DNA from: an uncultured delta proteobacterium
GTDB lineage: Bacteria; Myxococcota; Myxococcia; Myxococcales; 40CM-4-68-19
Reading direction: 5' to 3'
Assembly (NCBI GenBank): GCA_903911145.1
Contig: CAIWCD010000048.1
Span: forward strand, 145,984-209,983
DNA: 64,000 nt
This document shows positions 8,722 through 17,551 of this stretch, one piece after another (position 1 is the stretch's first letter; each line of letters opens with the position of its first letter). The notes beneath the pieces were generated by a model that worked only from the letters and a program-made list of their open reading frames with translations, did no database searches and had not been told where the DNA came from. The translations under genes were made by a program, and so were the position numbers.

Positions 8722-8850
8722 GGGGATCTCGCTGATGGGATGAAAAGGCGGCGCAAGCTAGGCGGCCTTGGCGGTGGCGTCAATTGGACTTTGAACGCGG
8801 AGCTCCGCTTGATTCTGGTGAATTGAGTTCGCGCAACATAGGGTGCGGAC

Positions 8851-9768
8851 ATGCGACAGCTTTCCATCGCGGCCCTCGTCTCTGTTGCTGCCTGTGCGAT
8901 CACGCCGCCGCGCACCCTCCCTCAAGCAGCGTGGACCCGGGGGTCGCTGATCTATGTGGTGATCGCCGACGCAAACGACAACGAGGCCAACAAGGTCGGC
9001 ATCAAGTCCGACATCGAGGAGGATCTGCAGGCGGCCGGATTCCGCGTCGAGGTGGGGCCGAAGAGCGCGGGAGAGCTGAAGCTGCAGATCAACATCGAGG
9101 GAGGCTTCTCAACGACAACTGTCCTGCTCGAGCAGGACGGCCAGCAACTCGACCGCTTCACGTTTGATTGGCTGGGGCTTCCCTGCAACTCAATCACCAG
9201 CCCCTCAGCAAGTATGCACTGCGTCGCGCGTGAGATCGTCGCGCGAATCGTTGAATCGAAGGCGGTCGCATCCCGCGTCGTCGACTCAACCGAGCCCGCT
9301 GCGGCTCCCGTGAAGGCCAGGCCGCCCCCAGCTACACCAGTCGTTGCGCACGCCGCAGCGGCGCTCTCCGGCAAGCTGGCCGTGCTCGAGTTGCGCAATT
9401 TCGCGAAGGACCTCACGCACGAGAACGCGCAGTACTTCACTGACATGCTGCGCAGCGCGGCGCTCAAGGCGCAGCCGCAGCTCGAGGTGATGACGCGCGA
9501 GAATCTCGTGGTGCTGCTGCAGGCGAGCGGCAAGCGGCTCGAGGAGTGCGAGGGCGAGTGTGAAGTCGAGACCGGTCGGCGCATCGGGGCCGATCTGATC
9601 ATCAGTGGGGAGCTGCAGAAACTCGGCTCGCTCTACAAGCTCTCGCTGCGGCTGCACGACACGCATGAAGGTCGGCTTCTGGCGTCGACGCAGGCGAGCG
9701 GGAAGACAATTGAAGAGCTCGACGAGAGCGCACAGAGCGCGTCCGAAAAGCTGGTCGCGCAGCGCTAG
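8851..9768 (+). CDS. Lipoprotein with FlgO/CsgG/LpoB-like domain
   Basis: The 305-aa product has a lipoprotein signal (lipobox VAAC, residues 12-15). An N-terminal beta-rich region follows, then an Ala/Pro linker (about 147-172) and a C-terminal alpha/beta domain (about 178-300). That domain carries LAVLELRNF, TDMLRSAAL, VMTRENLVVLL and ADLIISGELQKLGS, the pattern seen in FlgO/CsgG/LpoB-type TolB-N-fold domains. Proteins of this kind are usually periplasm-facing lipoproteins. The exact role is unknown. The stop codon TAG lies within a CTAG shared with the decayed bamA 3' end that begins at 9765, suggesting this gene was once the convergent neighbour of bamA. Confidence 0.75.
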   Translation: MRQLSIAALVSVAACAITPPRTLPQAAWTRGSLIYVVIADANDNEANKVGIKSDIEEDLQAAGFRVEVGPKSAGELKLQINIEGGFSTTTVLLEQDGQQLDRFTFDWLGLPCNSITSPSASMHCVAREIVARIVESKAVASRVVDSTEPAAAPVKARPPPATPVVAHAAAALSGKLAVLELRNFAKDLTHENAQYFTDMLRSAALKAQPQLEVMTRENLVVLLQASGKRLEECEGECEVETGRRIGADLIISGELQKLGSLYKLSLRLHDTHEGRLLASTQASGKTIEELDESAQSASEKLVAQR

Positions 9769-9880
9769 AAGAAATTCCCGATCGTAAATCCGAACTGGTA
9801 CGCGTCGTCCTGAGCGCGCCGCCACTCGAGGTGTTGTGCTGGAAGAAGTGTTCGTTCTCTCCGTAGACGTTACCCGCGTC
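9765..9880 (-). pseudogene. Decayed copy of the bamA 3' end
   Basis: Two blocks match the intact bamA tail on the same strand. 9765-9812 matches 14887-14934 with 2 differences in 48, and 9813-9880 matches 15035-15102 with 2 differences in 68. The 100 nt between them in intact bamA are missing. In protein terms the copy still reads DAGNVYGENEHFFQHNTSSGGAL. Beyond 9880 the similarity fades. The remnant has no start, barrel or POTRA region and cannot be functional. Confidence 0.85.
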
Positions 9881-10085
9881 ACCGAAAGCGAGCCGCGTGG
9901 CGATCGTCGACCGCGACACGCGACGCCGGCAATTGGCTTGCTCCGCCGCAACTCGCAACGCTGGGCCGAGCAGCCTCGCATCAAGCTTGTCGAGTCGATT
10001 GGACGGCGCCGCCGTGATCGGGCATGAAGCGCGCTTGTCGATCGGAAACGACGACGCGGTACAGAGTCGCTGCACAGGGGAACTC
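9769..10085. other. 317-nt stretch without an intact gene
   Basis: The first 112 nt are the bamA remnant. The remainder (9881-10085) holds no conserved reading frame that I recognise. It separates the lipoprotein gene from the protease gene and presumably carries the promoter of the protease cassette. No clear -35/-10 pair or hairpin stands out. Confidence 0.6.
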
Positions 10086-12806
10086 ATGTCCGTTCAATTG
10101 CGTTGCTGCGCCACGCTGGCGTTCGTGGCCGTCGCGCTTTTCTTCGGCGGTACGGCGCCTGCGCTGGCCGAAGCGCCGACGCCGCCGGAGATCCAGGCGC
10201 TGCTCGATAAAGTGCACGCAGGAAGCGCGCTCACGCCGGGAGAGCAAGCGACGCTGCGCGCATGGTCGACATCACACCTGCTGCAGTCGGACCCGAACTA
10301 TCGCCCGGGCGCGCCGCCGAGCGACGATGCGCAGGCCACTGGCATCCCCGACGACATCCGCCAGATCATCGTGCGCGCGGAGCAGGGCGAGCAGACCTCG
10401 GCCGCGGAGCAGACGCGCCTCAAGAGCTGGGCAGCGGCATTGAATGCGCACAAGGCCGACAATCTGCAATGGATCCTGCGCGTCGGTTCGATCCTGCGCG
10501 GCACAGTGCCAGACCCAGGTGCAGCTGCGCACGCGCCGTCGGGCCCGGCAGACAAGCGCGTCCTCGGCGAGGTACGCCTCGACGTCACCCAGCACCGCAA
10601 AGGCATCGTCCGCGACGGCAGCGGCGAGATGAACATCTCGGGAAAGATCACGATCCCGTGCGTCTTCCTCGTCGCCGAGAACCGCCCGTCGACGCAGCCG
10701 GGCGCGCATGCGTTGTCGATCCGCTTCGAGATCGATCACGACCGCATGCCGACCGGCCAGCTTGTCTCCCACGTGTCCTCGACGAGCCGGGAGCGCAGCG
10801 AAGATGCGACCACGACCACGATGATCCAGCGCGGCGCCGGACTCGCCGACAACATCTTCGGCGGCGAGCTGTTCTTCGATCCCGCCCTTCCGCGGCCATA
10901 CATACGCACGCTGCAGAACCTGTCTGGCCAATCGTCGGCAGTGGCGACAACGACGACTCACACAGACAAGGGAGATCGGCACGACACGACGCATGGAACG
11001 TCGCGCGCTGCAGCCGCCCTGCTCGACCCATCGCTCGATGCGATGCGTATGGACCTGCCGTGGGCGACAGGAACGTTCGCGACGAATGATGCTCCGGCGG
11101 CGGTCGCCGGATCGCGCTGGGGCACGACTGGCGCGATGAGGCAGTTGCCGCCCGCCATCCGCGCCGCTGTCGAAGGCACCAGCTTCAGCATCGACGCCGC
11201 CGCCATCCGCGACCATCTGCGCGCCGGCCGCAACTTCGAGGTATCGGGCACGATTAAATACCAGCTCGATCTGGACGTCGGCGGCACGCACAATGTCGAT
11301 GAATCGACCGTGACGTTCACCTTCGCGATCGCGCCGCCGCCCGGGAACCTCTACATCGCCCCCGTTGACGAGGAGAAGTGGAAGTCGTGGATCCCCGATA
11401 GGCCCTGGCTGACCGACGCCGACGACGCGAAGATCTTCGGTCTTCAACCAAAGAGTCTCGATGGCGCCCTCGAACTGTTCGTCTCGTATCCAGGCGATGC
11501 GACGAAGTGCAAGCTGCAGATCGATCTCGCCGACGTGAAGGACCTCGCGGGCCTTTCGTCGAACTATCCGGTGCACGCCGCGCAGAAGAAGAGCCTGCGC
11601 ATCGCGCCAGACCAGACCGGTCTCGATGTGCTCGACGAGGGGCAGCGCGCAGTCACGCACGATCGGGTCTCGACGATTGCATTCAAAGTCGTCCCCACGA
11701 CGCCCGGCGGCTGGGGCAAGGTCACCGCAAAGTGCACGGAGGACGGCACCGAGGCGCGCCGGAAAGCGAACGATCGCACCAGCGTCGAGCTGCCGCGCGA
11801 CGACGACAACAACCACATCGCCGACGCATACCAGGACGCGCACGACGGGTTTGCGGGTGACGCGAACGGCGACGACGACGCGCAGCCGACCGGCCAGGCC
11901 TCCGACGGCGACGGCCTCAGCCGCTACGAAGAGTATCGGGGCTTCATCGTGCGCAAGTTCACGTCGGGCGCGGAGAAGAAGTGGGTACAGACGGACCCGA
12001 AGACGAAAGATCTGTTCGTCTTCGACCCCGACTTTCTCGTCAAGGAGCACTACGAGACGCACGGCAACCCGATCGGCGCAACGCTCCATTACGTCGATAA
12101 AACGATGATGAACTGGTCGGCGAGCTACGACACCAACTGGGACCGTCCCGGCGACGCCGACCACCGCTGGCTCAACACCAACACACCGGCCGATCTGATG
12201 GCGCACCGGCAATACGTGATCGTGGTTGTCGAGGACGAGACGATGCCCAACGGATGGGCCGGCGTCACCTATCCCGACGACGACGAGATCGCAGCGAACC
12301 ACGCGCTCTACCCTCTCTGCGTGAAGCACGCGATGAAGTGCCGCAACAGCGCTCATATCTCCATCGTCAAGCAGCGTGCGACGCTGCACCGCTGGGTCGA
12401 GCACTTCATGAACGCGGTGGAGCACAGCAACGAGAACATTTACTTAATCGCCAAGCAGCGGCTCACGCCCGCGGTGGTCGACGCATGGATCGAGTCGGAG
12501 ATCGACGCGACGGTGATTCATGAGATCGGGCATACCGTCGGCGCCGAGCACCACGGGCCGCAGAGCCACCTCGGCGCGCACGGCTGTGCCATGCGATATC
12601 CGCAAGGGCAGGAGGATATTCTCGAGATGCTGTTGCATACGGCGCCGTTGCGCGTGGGCTATTGCCACGATGGCGACGAGGGCAACGTCGCCGACGCGAC
12701 CTGGCCCAACCCCGCACCCTCCGCCTTCTTCTTCTCGCCGACGCCGACCGTCGGGCCGTCGCACGACGACTGCTGGCACCACATCAACATCAACTCGGAG
12801 CGCTGA
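10086..12806 (+). CDS. Secreted metzincin-like zinc metalloprotease
   Basis: The 906-aa product has a signal peptide (about residues 1-31, ending APALAEA). Near the C-terminus lies HEIGHTVGAEHHG (from residue 812), the HExxHxxGxxH zinc site of metzincins, with a candidate Met-turn shortly after (GCAMRYP). Acidic Ca-binding-like loops resembling EF-hand or thrombospondin type-3 repeats occur near 570-615 (DDDNNHIADAYQDA and DGDGLSRYEEY). The large N-terminal region is not recognised. The ATG at 10086 is the start that begins the signal peptide. It is probably co-transcribed with the next gene (2-nt gap) and perhaps with the OmpA gene 46 nt further on. Confidence 0.8.
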   Translation: MSVQLRCCATLAFVAVALFFGGTAPALAEAPTPPEIQALLDKVHAGSALTPGEQATLRAWSTSHLLQSDPNYRPGAPPSDDAQATGIPDDIRQIIVRAEQGEQTSAAEQTRLKSWAAALNAHKADNLQWILRVGSILRGTVPDPGAAAHAPSGPADKRVLGEVRLDVTQHRKGIVRDGSGEMNISGKITIPCVFLVAENRPSTQPGAHALSIRFEIDHDRMPTGQLVSHVSSTSRERSEDATTTTMIQRGAGLADNIFGGELFFDPALPRPYIRTLQNLSGQSSAVATTTTHTDKGDRHDTTHGTSRAAAALLDPSLDAMRMDLPWATGTFATNDAPAAVAGSRWGTTGAMRQLPPAIRAAVEGTSFSIDAAAIRDHLRAGRNFEVSGTIKYQLDLDVGGTHNVDESTVTFTFAIAPPPGNLYIAPVDEEKWKSWIPDRPWLTDADDAKIFGLQPKSLDGALELFVSYPGDATKCKLQIDLADVKDLAGLSSNYPVHAAQKKSLRIAPDQTGLDVLDEGQRAVTHDRVSTIAFKVVPTTPGGWGKVTAKCTEDGTEARRKANDRTSVELPRDDDNNHIADAYQDAHDGFAGDANGDDDAQPTGQASDGDGLSRYEEYRGFIVRKFTSGAEKKWVQTDPKTKDLFVFDPDFLVKEHYETHGNPIGATLHYVDKTMMNWSASYDTNWDRPGDADHRWLNTNTPADLMAHRQYVIVVVEDETMPNGWAGVTYPDDDEIAANHALYPLCVKHAMKCRNSAHISIVKQRATLHRWVEHFMNAVEHSNENIYLIAKQRLTPAVVDAWIESEIDATVIHEIGHTVGAEHHGPQSHLGAHGCAMRYPQGQEDILEMLLHTAPLRVGYCHDGDEGNVADATWPNPAPSAFFFSPTPTVGPSHDDCWHHININSER

Positions 12807-12808
12807 CG

Positions 12809-13522
12809 ATGCGAACGCAACCGACCTTGCTTGCCGCCACCTTCATCGCTGCGATGGCCTTGACGACCGTCGCCTCGGCCCACCTCGTCACGCCGCTCGA
12901 CGAAAAAGAGGGCAAGCGCTTCGACGAGGCCGCTGGTATCGCCTCGCGCGCGGGCTACGCCGATGCGGCCGTCTTCTGGCACGGCGCCGGGGAGTGGGAT
13001 TCGCTCTTTCTCCTCGAAGGCACGCACGGCAAGGACCTGCGCGGGCAGTTGCTGGTGATCGCGCCGGCCGGCAGCACGAGCACAGGCATCGTCGATCTGC
13101 AGGCAACCGAGCGCGTCAATCGCCTCGACGTGATCGTCACGCGCCTCTTCGATAAGCCCGAGGTTCTCGATGTGGCGATCACCGGCAGTCCATTCCAACT
13201 CGAGACGTCGACGATGCGCACGATCCATTACGTCGTCAGCACCGGGGAGAAGCCGTCGCTGCGCGGCACCGTCTGGGGCTCCATCGCCTCGTCGACGGCC
13301 AAGGGGGACAAGTCGTGGGAGTCGAAGCGCGTGGTGACGCTCGTCGCCGATCACGCGGCGAAGACGCCTACGATTGTCGTCACCACGAAGGAGGAGACGA
13401 TCGAGCGTCCGATCCCCGGCATCGGCGGCGCGGATCGCAAGGAGACTCGCAACGCCACGCCACCGGCGACGAAGCGCTTCGAGCTCTCCGGCGCCAGCGG
13501 GCCGATGGTGGAGCTCAAGTAG
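12809..13522 (+). CDS. Secreted protein of unknown function in the protease cassette
   Basis: The 237-aa product has a clear signal peptide (MRTQPTLLAATFIAAMALTT then SAH) and a mostly beta-strand-like exported domain with no cysteines and no catalytic motif that I recognise. The ATG lies 2 nt after the protease stop, so the two are almost certainly translated from one message. It could be a partner, inhibitor or substrate-binding accessory of the protease, but this rests on gene position only. Confidence 0.75.
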   Translation: MRTQPTLLAATFIAAMALTTVASAHLVTPLDEKEGKRFDEAAGIASRAGYADAAVFWHGAGEWDSLFLLEGTHGKDLRGQLLVIAPAGSTSTGIVDLQATERVNRLDVIVTRLFDKPEVLDVAITGSPFQLETSTMRTIHYVVSTGEKPSLRGTVWGSIASSTAKGDKSWESKRVVTLVADHAAKTPTIVVTTKEETIERPIPGIGGADRKETRNATPPATKRFELSGASGPMVELK

Positions 13523-13568
13523 CTGGCTTTCTCGTTCTTCGATTCGAACAGCGCGAACGGAACTCCGC

Positions 13569-14714
13569 ATGACCATGCGCATCGCACTCCTCCTCGTCGT
13601 AACCTCCGGCGCCGCACTCGCGCACGATCTGCCCGACGACGTACCGCCGCCCCCTGGATGTGTCGCGCCCCGCATCGAGGCCCACGACTACGACTTCTCC
13701 GAGGTGCGCGGACCGGCCACAGGAGCAGGCACTGCCAATCTCAAGGTCTTCGGCCACAAGCTCTCCGGCCAATGGCAATGCCCGGGAAAGATCCCGTTTG
13801 TCGCGTGGGCCGAGCTGCTGCGCGCCAAGGGCTGGGACGTCCTCGGCGTGAATGACCAGAGCCTCTACGCGCATATCGGCGACGCGCGATATCTCAAGAG
13901 CACGCAGGGCTTCGAGCTGATCGAGCGGGCCGAGCCGCGGGCGCTTTCGCTGCCATCTCCGGCCGAGAAGCCGGAGCCGCTGACGGCAGACGCGGAGCCG
14001 CCCTATGCCACGATGCTCTCCGGCCTGGCGTTGGTGAAGCGCGAGATGGTCGCCAAGGGCTCCGCCGAGATCACCAATGCCCGCACGGGAAATGCATTTC
14101 TGCATCCGCCCTTTCTGCGGCTCACCTATCGGATTCCCCACGGCTCGACCGATACGCTCTCCGGCACCGAGGTCGAGGCGGCTTATGAGCAGGCGCTCGC
14201 GAAGGCGGGCTGGGAGATCCTGCATCGCTCCGACGGCGGGACGCTGATCGCCCATTACACCAAGCTCGGCCGCGATGTCTGGCTCAAGGTCACGCCTGGC
14301 CCGGAGAGCTCTGTGGAGATCGGGGATGTCGGCGCGCAGGAGGCGCAAGCAAAACTCGCAGCGGAGCTCGAGCGCGTTGGACACGTCGCAATCTATGGCC
14401 TCTATTTCGATACCGGATCACCGACGCTCAAGCCGGAATCGACGGGCACGCTGGAGCGTATTCTCGCTCTGCTCACGGCAGCCCCGGCGCTGCACGTCGA
14501 GGTGCAGGGGCATACCGACAACTCGGGGCATAATCCGGGCAACCAGCTGCTCTCGGAGGCGCGCGCAAAGACCGTGCGGGACTGGCTGGTCGCGCACGGC
14601 ATTGCGGGCGAGCGGCTTACCGCCAGGGGATATGCCGACACGCAGCCGGTCGCGGACAACCAGACGCCAGAGGGCCGCGCGCTCAATCGGCGAGTAGAGC
14701 TGGCGAAGCGCTAG
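13569..14714 (+). CDS. OmpA-domain envelope protein
   Basis: The 381-aa product starts with a signal peptide (MTMRIALLLVVTSGAALA). An unrecognised region (about residues 20-270) is followed by an OmpA-like peptidoglycan-binding domain. That domain has YFDTGSPTLKPES, VEVQGHTDNSG, LSEARAKTVRDWL and RGYADTQPVADN, ending NRRVELAKR. The domain binds diaminopimelate in murein and would tether the protein to the cell wall. A second ATG at 13575 is an alternative start. It closes the protease cassette and converges on bamA. Confidence 0.88.
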   Translation: MTMRIALLLVVTSGAALAHDLPDDVPPPPGCVAPRIEAHDYDFSEVRGPATGAGTANLKVFGHKLSGQWQCPGKIPFVAWAELLRAKGWDVLGVNDQSLYAHIGDARYLKSTQGFELIERAEPRALSLPSPAEKPEPLTADAEPPYATMLSGLALVKREMVAKGSAEITNARTGNAFLHPPFLRLTYRIPHGSTDTLSGTEVEAAYEQALAKAGWEILHRSDGGTLIAHYTKLGRDVWLKVTPGPESSVEIGDVGAQEAQAKLAAELERVGHVAIYGLYFDTGSPTLKPESTGTLERILALLTAAPALHVEVQGHTDNSGHNPGNQLLSEARAKTVRDWLVAHGIAGERLTARGYADTQPVADNQTPEGRALNRRVELAKR

Positions 14715-14769
14715 ACGCAGGTGAACCGAGCTGACGAAGACCTCGCCATCGGACCGAGGACCGCCTCCT

Positions 14770-14873
14770 GACCGAGCTCTCACCGCGGAGGCGCGAGCTC
14801 AGCGGTCGGCACGGCGGCGTCAAGGAGGACGGCCGGCTGATACAGAGGAGAACAGCTTCGTCTCTCTGCGTCC
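14770..14873. terminator. Hairpins between convergent OmpA-domain gene and bamA
   Basis: Two inverted repeats lie in the 172-nt gap. GACCGAGCTC (14770-14779) can pair with GAGCT plus CGGTC (14795-14807, with a three-base bulge). GGACG (14827-14831) pairs with CGTCC (14869-14873), enclosing a near-complementary CAGAGGAGA / TCTCTCTG pair. No T-run follows, so these are only candidate bidirectional terminators. Confidence 0.35.
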
Positions 14874-14886
14874 GGCCCGCCGCCAG

Positions 14887-17406
14887 CTAGAAGAAATTGC
14901 CGATCGTAAATTCGAACTGGTACGCGTCGTCCTGCGCACGCCGCGTGAGCGGGAAACCGAGCTCGAAGCGCAACGGCCCCAGAGGAGAGAACCAGCGCAC
15001 GCCCGCGCCGACGCTGTGGAACAGACCGAGAGGCAGCGCGCCGCCACTCGAGGTGTTGTGCTGGAAGAAGTGCTCGTTCTCTCCGTAGACGTTGCCCGCG
15101 TCGTAGAACGCGACGCCGCGCACGCCGGCGGCTTCGACGAGCGGGAACTCGAGCTCCCAGTTGGAGATGATCTCCTTGTTGCCGCCGACCGCGAAGTCGA
15201 CGACGCCCGCGCTGGGCGTGAGCGAATTGGCGATGCGCACGGTCGGCGCGATTGAGTAGAGGTTGTAGCCGCGCAGCGAGTTGATGCCGCCCTCGAAGAA
15301 CTTCTCGCTGATGGCGAGCGGCGCGTTCACGGGATCGGTGGTGCGGATGTAGCCGAAGTTGACGTTGAACTTGAAGACCACTCCGCCGCCGAGCGGGAAG
15401 TAGCGGCGCTCGATCGCGCGGAAGCGCTGGAAGAGATTCTGGCTGCCGAGGAATGCGGGCGCGAACTCCGCGGAGCCGGACTCGAGGTGTCCCTCGGTGG
15501 GGAAGAGCCGGTTGTCGCGGCGGTCGTAGTTGAAGCTGAAGCGGACGCTCGACGTGCGGCCCGAGAGGAACTGGTTCTGCAAGAGCTGCGAGCTCGTCGT
15601 GGTCGCCTGCACGTCGAGCTGCTCGAGCGTGTAGGTCATGAAGAAGTGGAAATCCTCGAGCCAGTGCGAGACGTGCGTGAAGTTGGTGAAGTCGTAGCCC
15701 GCCGTCAGCGCGCCGCCGATCGTGTCGCGCTGGAAGCCCGTGTAGATGAGCTGCGAGCGGTAGAGATCGACTGAGCCGGTCCAGAAGGTGTCGAAGAGGT
15801 ACGGGTCGAGATAGCTCAACTGCACGAGCTGGCGGATGCTCGAGAGCTGCAACGAGAGGCTGCCGGTGGTGCCATAGCCGAGCAGGTTGTTCTGCGAGAC
15901 CTGCGCGGTGCCGAAGAATGATTCGCCGCCGGTGAAGCCAAAGCCAACCTGGAACGTACCGGTCAGCTTCTCCTTGATCGCCACCTCGAGGATCATCTTG
16001 TCCTCGCTCGAGCCGCGGCGCTGGTTGATTTCGACGGTCTCGAAGAAGCCGAGCGCGTTCACGCGCTGCTTGGAGATGCGGATCTTGGTGGAGCTGAAGA
16101 GCTCGCCCTCGTCGATGCGCATCTCGCGCCGCACGACCTTGTCGCGCGTCTTGCTGTTGCCGACCACCTCGATGCGCTCGATGGTGACGACGTTGCCCTT
16201 CTGCATCTCGTAGGTCAGATCGACCGTCTTCTTCTCTGCGTCGACGGCGGTGAGCGGAGAGACGTTCGCGTAGGCGTAGCCCTTGTCCTTGTAGACATCG
16301 CTGAGCGCCTGCATGTCCTTTCCGATCTGTCCGCGATTGAAGCGGTCGCCGGCCTTGAGGACAATCTTCGAGAGGAGCAGGTCGCGCGTGTCGAGCATGT
16401 CGCCGCTGACGTCAATCTTGCCGACGTTGTAGGGCTCACCCTCTTCGATCGTGAAGGTGATGAAGATGTAGCGCTTGTCGGGCGAGAGCTCGATCGCGGG
16501 CTTGCCGAACTTCACGTAGAGGAAGCCGCGGTCGTAGTACATCGACTGCAGGATGTAATCGTCGCGCTGGAACGCGTCTTCGCGGTACGTGCCCGCGCCG
16601 CTGAAGAACGAGAAGAGCCCGCCCTCCTGCGTGATCATCTGCGCCTTGAGTTCAGCGGACGGGATCGACCTGTTTCCGACGAAGCGGATCTCGCGGACCA
16701 TCACCTTCGCGTGCTCGTTGATGACGAAGACGACCTCGACCTCGTTGTTCGGCTTCTGGTCGATGCGGCTCGAGACCTCGGCGAGGAAGAAGCCCTTCTC
16801 GATGTACTTGTCCTGGATCTTCTTCACCGAGCGGCGCACCGCCTCCTGATCGAGGATCTGGTACTGGCGCACTTCGATGTTGTTGTCCTTGTTCAGATCC
16901 TCAGCGGAGATCTCGTCGTTGCCCTCGAAGCGGACGAGATGCACCGCCGGTTTCTCGCTGACGATGACGGTGACCACATTGCCGACCTGAGGCACGGGCA
17001 GAGGCGAGACGTCGATGCGGACGTCGTTGAAGTAGCTCATCCGCCAGATTGCGATCACGGCCGACTTGATCTTCGCCTTGTCGTAGGTGTCGCCGGCCTT
17101 GAGCGGCAGCGCGTTGCGCACAGCGTCTGTCTCGACGCGGCGGTTGCCCTGCACAGCGACGCGCGCGATCTCGCCCTCGTCGGGAGCGGGGAGTCCCATC
17201 GCAGAGGCTGCCTCGCCATCGACCTCTGCGGAGGCGCGCGGACCTGCATCGGTGGCCTCGCTTGCAGCAGGCGAGGGAGCAGAAGCAGCAGCCGAAGAGC
17301 CCGCGTCAGCAAACGCAACCGCTCCGTCGTCCGCTCGGCTTGAGTGGAGGGGGAGCGCTGCGGCCGCCAGGAGGGCCCAGATTGCGAGGAGAACGGCGGG
17401 TCGCAT
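14887..17406 (-). CDS. bamA: Outer-membrane barrel assembly factor BamA
   Basis: BamA inserts beta-barrel proteins into the outer membrane. The 839-aa product has a signal peptide (about 1-25), an Ala/Ser/Glu-rich spacer, POTRA domains (about 80-475, starting IARVAVQGNRRVETDAV) and a C-terminal 16-strand barrel. The barrel carries the conserved INSLRGYN loop and ends in the aromatic signature FEFTIGNFF. It converges on the protease/OmpA cassette and is divergent from the methylase gene. In related genomes it is followed directly by skp; here a block of about 6 kb intervenes, with a decayed copy of its own tail at 9765-9880. Confidence 0.97.
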   Translation of the reverse strand: MRPAVLLAIWALLAAAALPLHSSRADDGAVAFADAGSSAAASAPSPAASEATDAGPRASAEVDGEAASAMGLPAPDEGEIARVAVQGNRRVETDAVRNALPLKAGDTYDKAKIKSAVIAIWRMSYFNDVRIDVSPLPVPQVGNVVTVIVSEKPAVHLVRFEGNDEISAEDLNKDNNIEVRQYQILDQEAVRRSVKKIQDKYIEKGFFLAEVSSRIDQKPNNEVEVVFVINEHAKVMVREIRFVGNRSIPSAELKAQMITQEGGLFSFFSGAGTYREDAFQRDDYILQSMYYDRGFLYVKFGKPAIELSPDKRYIFITFTIEEGEPYNVGKIDVSGDMLDTRDLLLSKIVLKAGDRFNRGQIGKDMQALSDVYKDKGYAYANVSPLTAVDAEKKTVDLTYEMQKGNVVTIERIEVVGNSKTRDKVVRREMRIDEGELFSSTKIRISKQRVNALGFFETVEINQRRGSSEDKMILEVAIKEKLTGTFQVGFGFTGGESFFGTAQVSQNNLLGYGTTGSLSLQLSSIRQLVQLSYLDPYLFDTFWTGSVDLYRSQLIYTGFQRDTIGGALTAGYDFTNFTHVSHWLEDFHFFMTYTLEQLDVQATTTSSQLLQNQFLSGRTSSVRFSFNYDRRDNRLFPTEGHLESGSAEFAPAFLGSQNLFQRFRAIERRYFPLGGGVVFKFNVNFGYIRTTDPVNAPLAISEKFFEGGINSLRGYNLYSIAPTVRIANSLTPSAGVVDFAVGGNKEIISNWELEFPLVEAAGVRGVAFYDAGNVYGENEHFFQHNTSSGGALPLGLFHSVGAGVRWFSPLGPLRFELGFPLTRRAQDDAYQFEFTIGNFF

Positions 17407-17551
17407 GCGAGGGCGCGGACCCTAGTACAAGTCGCGCGGAGCGACAACGAGAGATCGTGGGCGAATCACGAATGAGCGGTGCGGCGGTCAAGTTTTCTGA
17501 ACCCGCGGCCGAAAAATGGAGAGCGTCGGATCTGCGTGCTACCGAAAATGC

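Noticed and set aside
9881-10085. Longer bamA-related sequence beyond the remnant
   Set aside because: Similarity fades after 9880 and I could not align it convincingly.
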